Positions 62,337-64,000 of a stretch of DNA of 64,000 nucleotides are shown here, in pieces. A model generated the notes under the pieces. It was not told the DNA's origin. It did not search any database and was given only the letters and a program-made list of their open reading frames with translations. Where the stretch lies: the NCBI RefSeq assembly GCF_019511445.1, contig NZ_JAEUAN010000001.1, positions 186,001 through 250,000 on the forward strand. The letters are read 5' to 3'. Position 1 is the first letter of the stretch. Each line of letters starts with the position of its first letter. A program made the translations under genes and the position numbers. This DNA is from Aliirhizobium wenxiniae (lineage in GTDB: Bacteria; Pseudomonadota; Alphaproteobacteria; Rhizobiales; Rhizobiaceae).

Positions 62337-63344
62337 TTATCCGGCGGAACTGGTATTGCTTGCGGCCGAGGTGCGGCGTTCGTCGAGCATGCGGATGGCT
62401 TGCGTATAGCTGACGCAGGCGACGTCGGCCTTGTTGCAGACTTCCGAGGCGAGGCGCTCCATCGCCCGCCAATAGGCGCCTGCATTCATCTCGACGAAAT
62501 GCAGGCCGATCTGCATGGGGATCCGGTCACCGTCATACTGCTTGTCGAAGGCGGCGCGGAAGGCGGAATAGGCGCGTTCCTCGAACTCGGCCGAGCGGCT
62601 GGGATTGTCGATGCCGCCGGAATGGCGGATGAAGAGATTGTAGTCCATGGCGATGATCGGCCGCTGCTGTGGTCCTTCCGGAATAAGCGGAAGGCCGAAG
62701 CGAATGAGGCCATCTTTCGTATCCGGCATCAACGGTCCCTTGGTGACGAGGCTGGCGTCATACTGGAATCCGGCCTTCTTTTCCGCTTCGGTCATGCCGG
62801 CGCTGGTGGAGAAATAGGGCGCGCGAAAACCGCGAATGTCGTTGTCGATGAAGTCGCGCCAGCCCTGAGGCTCGTCGGCGGAGGCGCCGATCGCCTTCCA
62901 GGCATCGGTCATCACGTCGTGAAAGCTCGTCATCTCCCGTCGCCATTCAGCTTCCGACCAGTCCTTGCCGTCGAAATGGCCGCAGGTATGGCTCGATATG
63001 TCATGGCCTTCCTGATGCGCCTGCCAGATATGGCCGAGGCGTTCCTTTGCTTCGGGAATATCCTGCGCGAAGCCGATATTGGAGCGGCCCGCCTTCTTCT
63101 CCGGTCCCTGATAGCGGGCCTTGTCGGCGCGCGGAATGACCAGCGTGCAGGACAGGAAGTAAGTGAAATGCGCATTGTTGTTGCGGGCGAAGGTGCGGCT
63201 GCGCTGCCACAGCGCGTTCGAGCCCGCGCCGTCGAAGGAGATCATCAGCAGTTGCTTCGGCCTTTGCGCCACATCCTCAGCCATTGCGCCTGTCGAAACG
63301 CTCAGGGCAGCAAGGAGGGTGGCCAATGGAGCAAAGCGCATTAT
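62337..63344 (-). CDS. Exported polysaccharide-deacetylase-fold protein
   Basis: 335 residues from ATG 63344 behind CAGGAATCG; the frame opens at 63407. Signal peptide (LATLLAALSVSTGAMAED). LLMISFDGAGSNALWQRSRTF carries the first metal Asp, and the H-x3-H pair lies in DISSHTCGHFDG near residue 120; FRAPYFSTSAGMTEAEKKAGFQYDA gives the RAPY motif. Probably removes acetyl groups from a periplasmic glycan or peptidoglycan; substrate unknown. Similar chemistry fold to PuuE but unrelated in role. Confidence 0.85.
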   Translation of the reverse strand: MMRFAPLATLLAALSVSTGAMAEDVAQRPKQLLMISFDGAGSNALWQRSRTFARNNNAHFTYFLSCTLVIPRADKARYQGPEKKAGRSNIGFAQDIPEAKERLGHIWQAHQEGHDISSHTCGHFDGKDWSEAEWRREMTSFHDVMTDAWKAIGASADEPQGWRDFIDNDIRGFRAPYFSTSAGMTEAEKKAGFQYDASLVTKGPLMPDTKDGLIRFGLPLIPEGPQQRPIIAMDYNLFIRHSGGIDNPSRSAEFEERAYSAFRAAFDKQYDGDRIPMQIGLHFVEMNAGAYWRAMERLASEVCNKADVACVSYTQAIRMLDERRTSAASNTSSAG

Positions 63345-63464
63345 CGATTCCTGATTCTCGTAACAAATTATGCAATAGCCGGTGCTCTTGGCCCCGGAAT
63401 AAGGCAAAGCTTTGATTTCTGGAACAATGAGGCTGCTGCATGTCTGTAACCGGCGTCTTTCCAG

Positions 63465-64000
63465 CTAAAAACGCAAACGAAGCCCTACAGTCAGATATTG
63501 GATGCCGCCGTCCGCATCGCTGATCAGGCCATAGGCGCCGGACCGGTGGTGAAACCGGATAACCAGTTCCCGCGACTTGTTTTCCGGCAAGGCAAAGGTG
63601 ATTTCCGGTGCGAGATAGTGCAGGACCCGGTCACCGCGATCATTGCCCGCGCGGGCCCTTTCCTCGTCCGAAATGCCGCTGGCATAATTGAGGCCGGTGG
63701 AAACGGCGACCGTCGTATAAAGATGATCGTTCCAGGGGAAATCACGGTAGCGGAGGAAGAGGGCGGCCCAGGCTTCGGCTTCGTGCATGCTGCCAAAGCG
63801 CTTGCCGACACCCAGTTCGGTTTCGATGGCAAAACGCTCCCTCCAGAAGCTTGCGACCTCGCGGGAGGCGGAAAAACCGATAAAGCCGCTGTCGCCATAG
63901 TCCCAGCCGAAAGGGGAAAGGTCACCGTGAAGGAAAATATCCTCCATCGGCGTTTCGACGAATTTTCCGCCGAAAATCATCACTGCGCATTTGTCATCAC
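63465..64000 (-). CDS. Outer-membrane beta-barrel, PagL/acyloxyacyl hydrolase-like, 5' end outside window
   Basis: The reading frame is open to the window edge, so the N-terminus and signal peptide are missing; the visible part is about 178 residues. Alternating strands such as FIGFSASREVASFW, ETELGVGKRFG and the final QYLTVGLRLRF (C-terminal Phe) indicate a barrel. LVIRFHHRSGAYGLI, with His and Ser near the end, resembles the active-site motif of lipid A 3-O-deacylase PagL. If so it would remodel lipid A. Family assignment is moderate. Confidence 0.7.
   Translation of the reverse strand, partial: DDKCAVMIFGGKFVETPMEDIFLHGDLSPFGWDYGDSGFIGFSASREVASFWRERFAIETELGVGKRFGSMHEAEAWAALFLRYRDFPWNDHLYTTVAVSTGLNYASGISDEERARAGNDRGDRVLHYLAPEITFALPENKSRELVIRFHHRSGAYGLISDADGGIQYLTVGLRLRF

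Noticed and set aside
1..64000. CRISPR array, prophage, insertion sequence or integrative element
   Set aside because: No regularly spaced repeats, transposase, integrase, phage structural gene or att-like direct repeat was found.

Overview
The window is GC-rich, densely packed alphaproteobacterial chromosome, most likely from a member of the Rhizobiaceae (Agrobacterium/Rhizobium/Sinorhizobium type). This is inferred from a bdhA-xdhA-xdhB operon, a BacA transporter, an IalB-like exported protein, several short DUF1127-like proteins next to LysR genes, TadE/TadG proteins and palindromic GC-rich intergenic repeats of the rhizobial kind. No rRNA, tRNA, CRISPR array, prophage or insertion sequence was recognised.

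Layout. 1-8.2 kb: an edge-truncated MttB-family methyltransferase, a large soluble hybrid histidine kinase, an acyltransferase, an FMN reductase and a MarR-SDR pair. 8.2-13.7 kb: a 520-base gap with two related hairpins, then mnmD and an FAD oxidoreductase that share a divergent start, a DUF1045 protein, a TetR regulator and a homocysteine-methyltransferase-like protein. 14.0-17.8 kb: a tightly coupled purine (ureide) operon, puuE-uraD-mntA-hepT-allA-uraH-phosphoesterase, with a MntA/HepT toxin-antitoxin pair inside it. A HicAB module lies just beyond. 18.5-23.7 kb: a nuclease-like protein, a lytic transglycosylase, an alpha-hydroxy-acid dehydrogenase and a chemoreceptor. 24-38.9 kb: the upper purine pathway (guaD, puuD, xdhC, xdhB, xdhA) with bdhA, interrupted by a frameshifted S10 peptidase, two copies of a LysR/small-protein divergent module, a diguanylate cyclase and a GNAT acetyltransferase. 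39-50.6 kb: a second diguanylate cyclase, cell-envelope genes (D,D-carboxypeptidase, SH3, IalB, three Tad pseudopilin-like proteins), GFA, GST, a YCII/ECF42 sigma pair and an ABC exporter. 50.6-64 kb: an apparently Tat-exported malate:quinone oxidoreductase, a FecBCD-type importer, a luciferase-like monooxygenase, a methionine aminopeptidase, an MFS transporter, bacA, a VanZ-like protein, an exported deacetylase and an outer-membrane barrel cut by the window edge.

How the genes work together. GuaD deaminates guanine to xanthine, XdhAB (matured by XdhC) makes urate, PuuD oxidises it with electrons leaving through its cytochrome c tail, UraH and UraD finish allantoin formation, PuuE opens allantoin to allantoate and AllA cleaves ureidoglycolate to glyoxylate and urea. 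The allantoate-to-ureidoglycolate step (allantoicase, or allantoate amidohydrolase plus partner) was not found here. I see no wholly new defence or metabolic system. The most unusual architecture is the toxin-antitoxin pair embedded in the uricolytic operon, the duplicated LysR/small-protein modules, and several strong palindromes in promoters that lack an obvious regulator.
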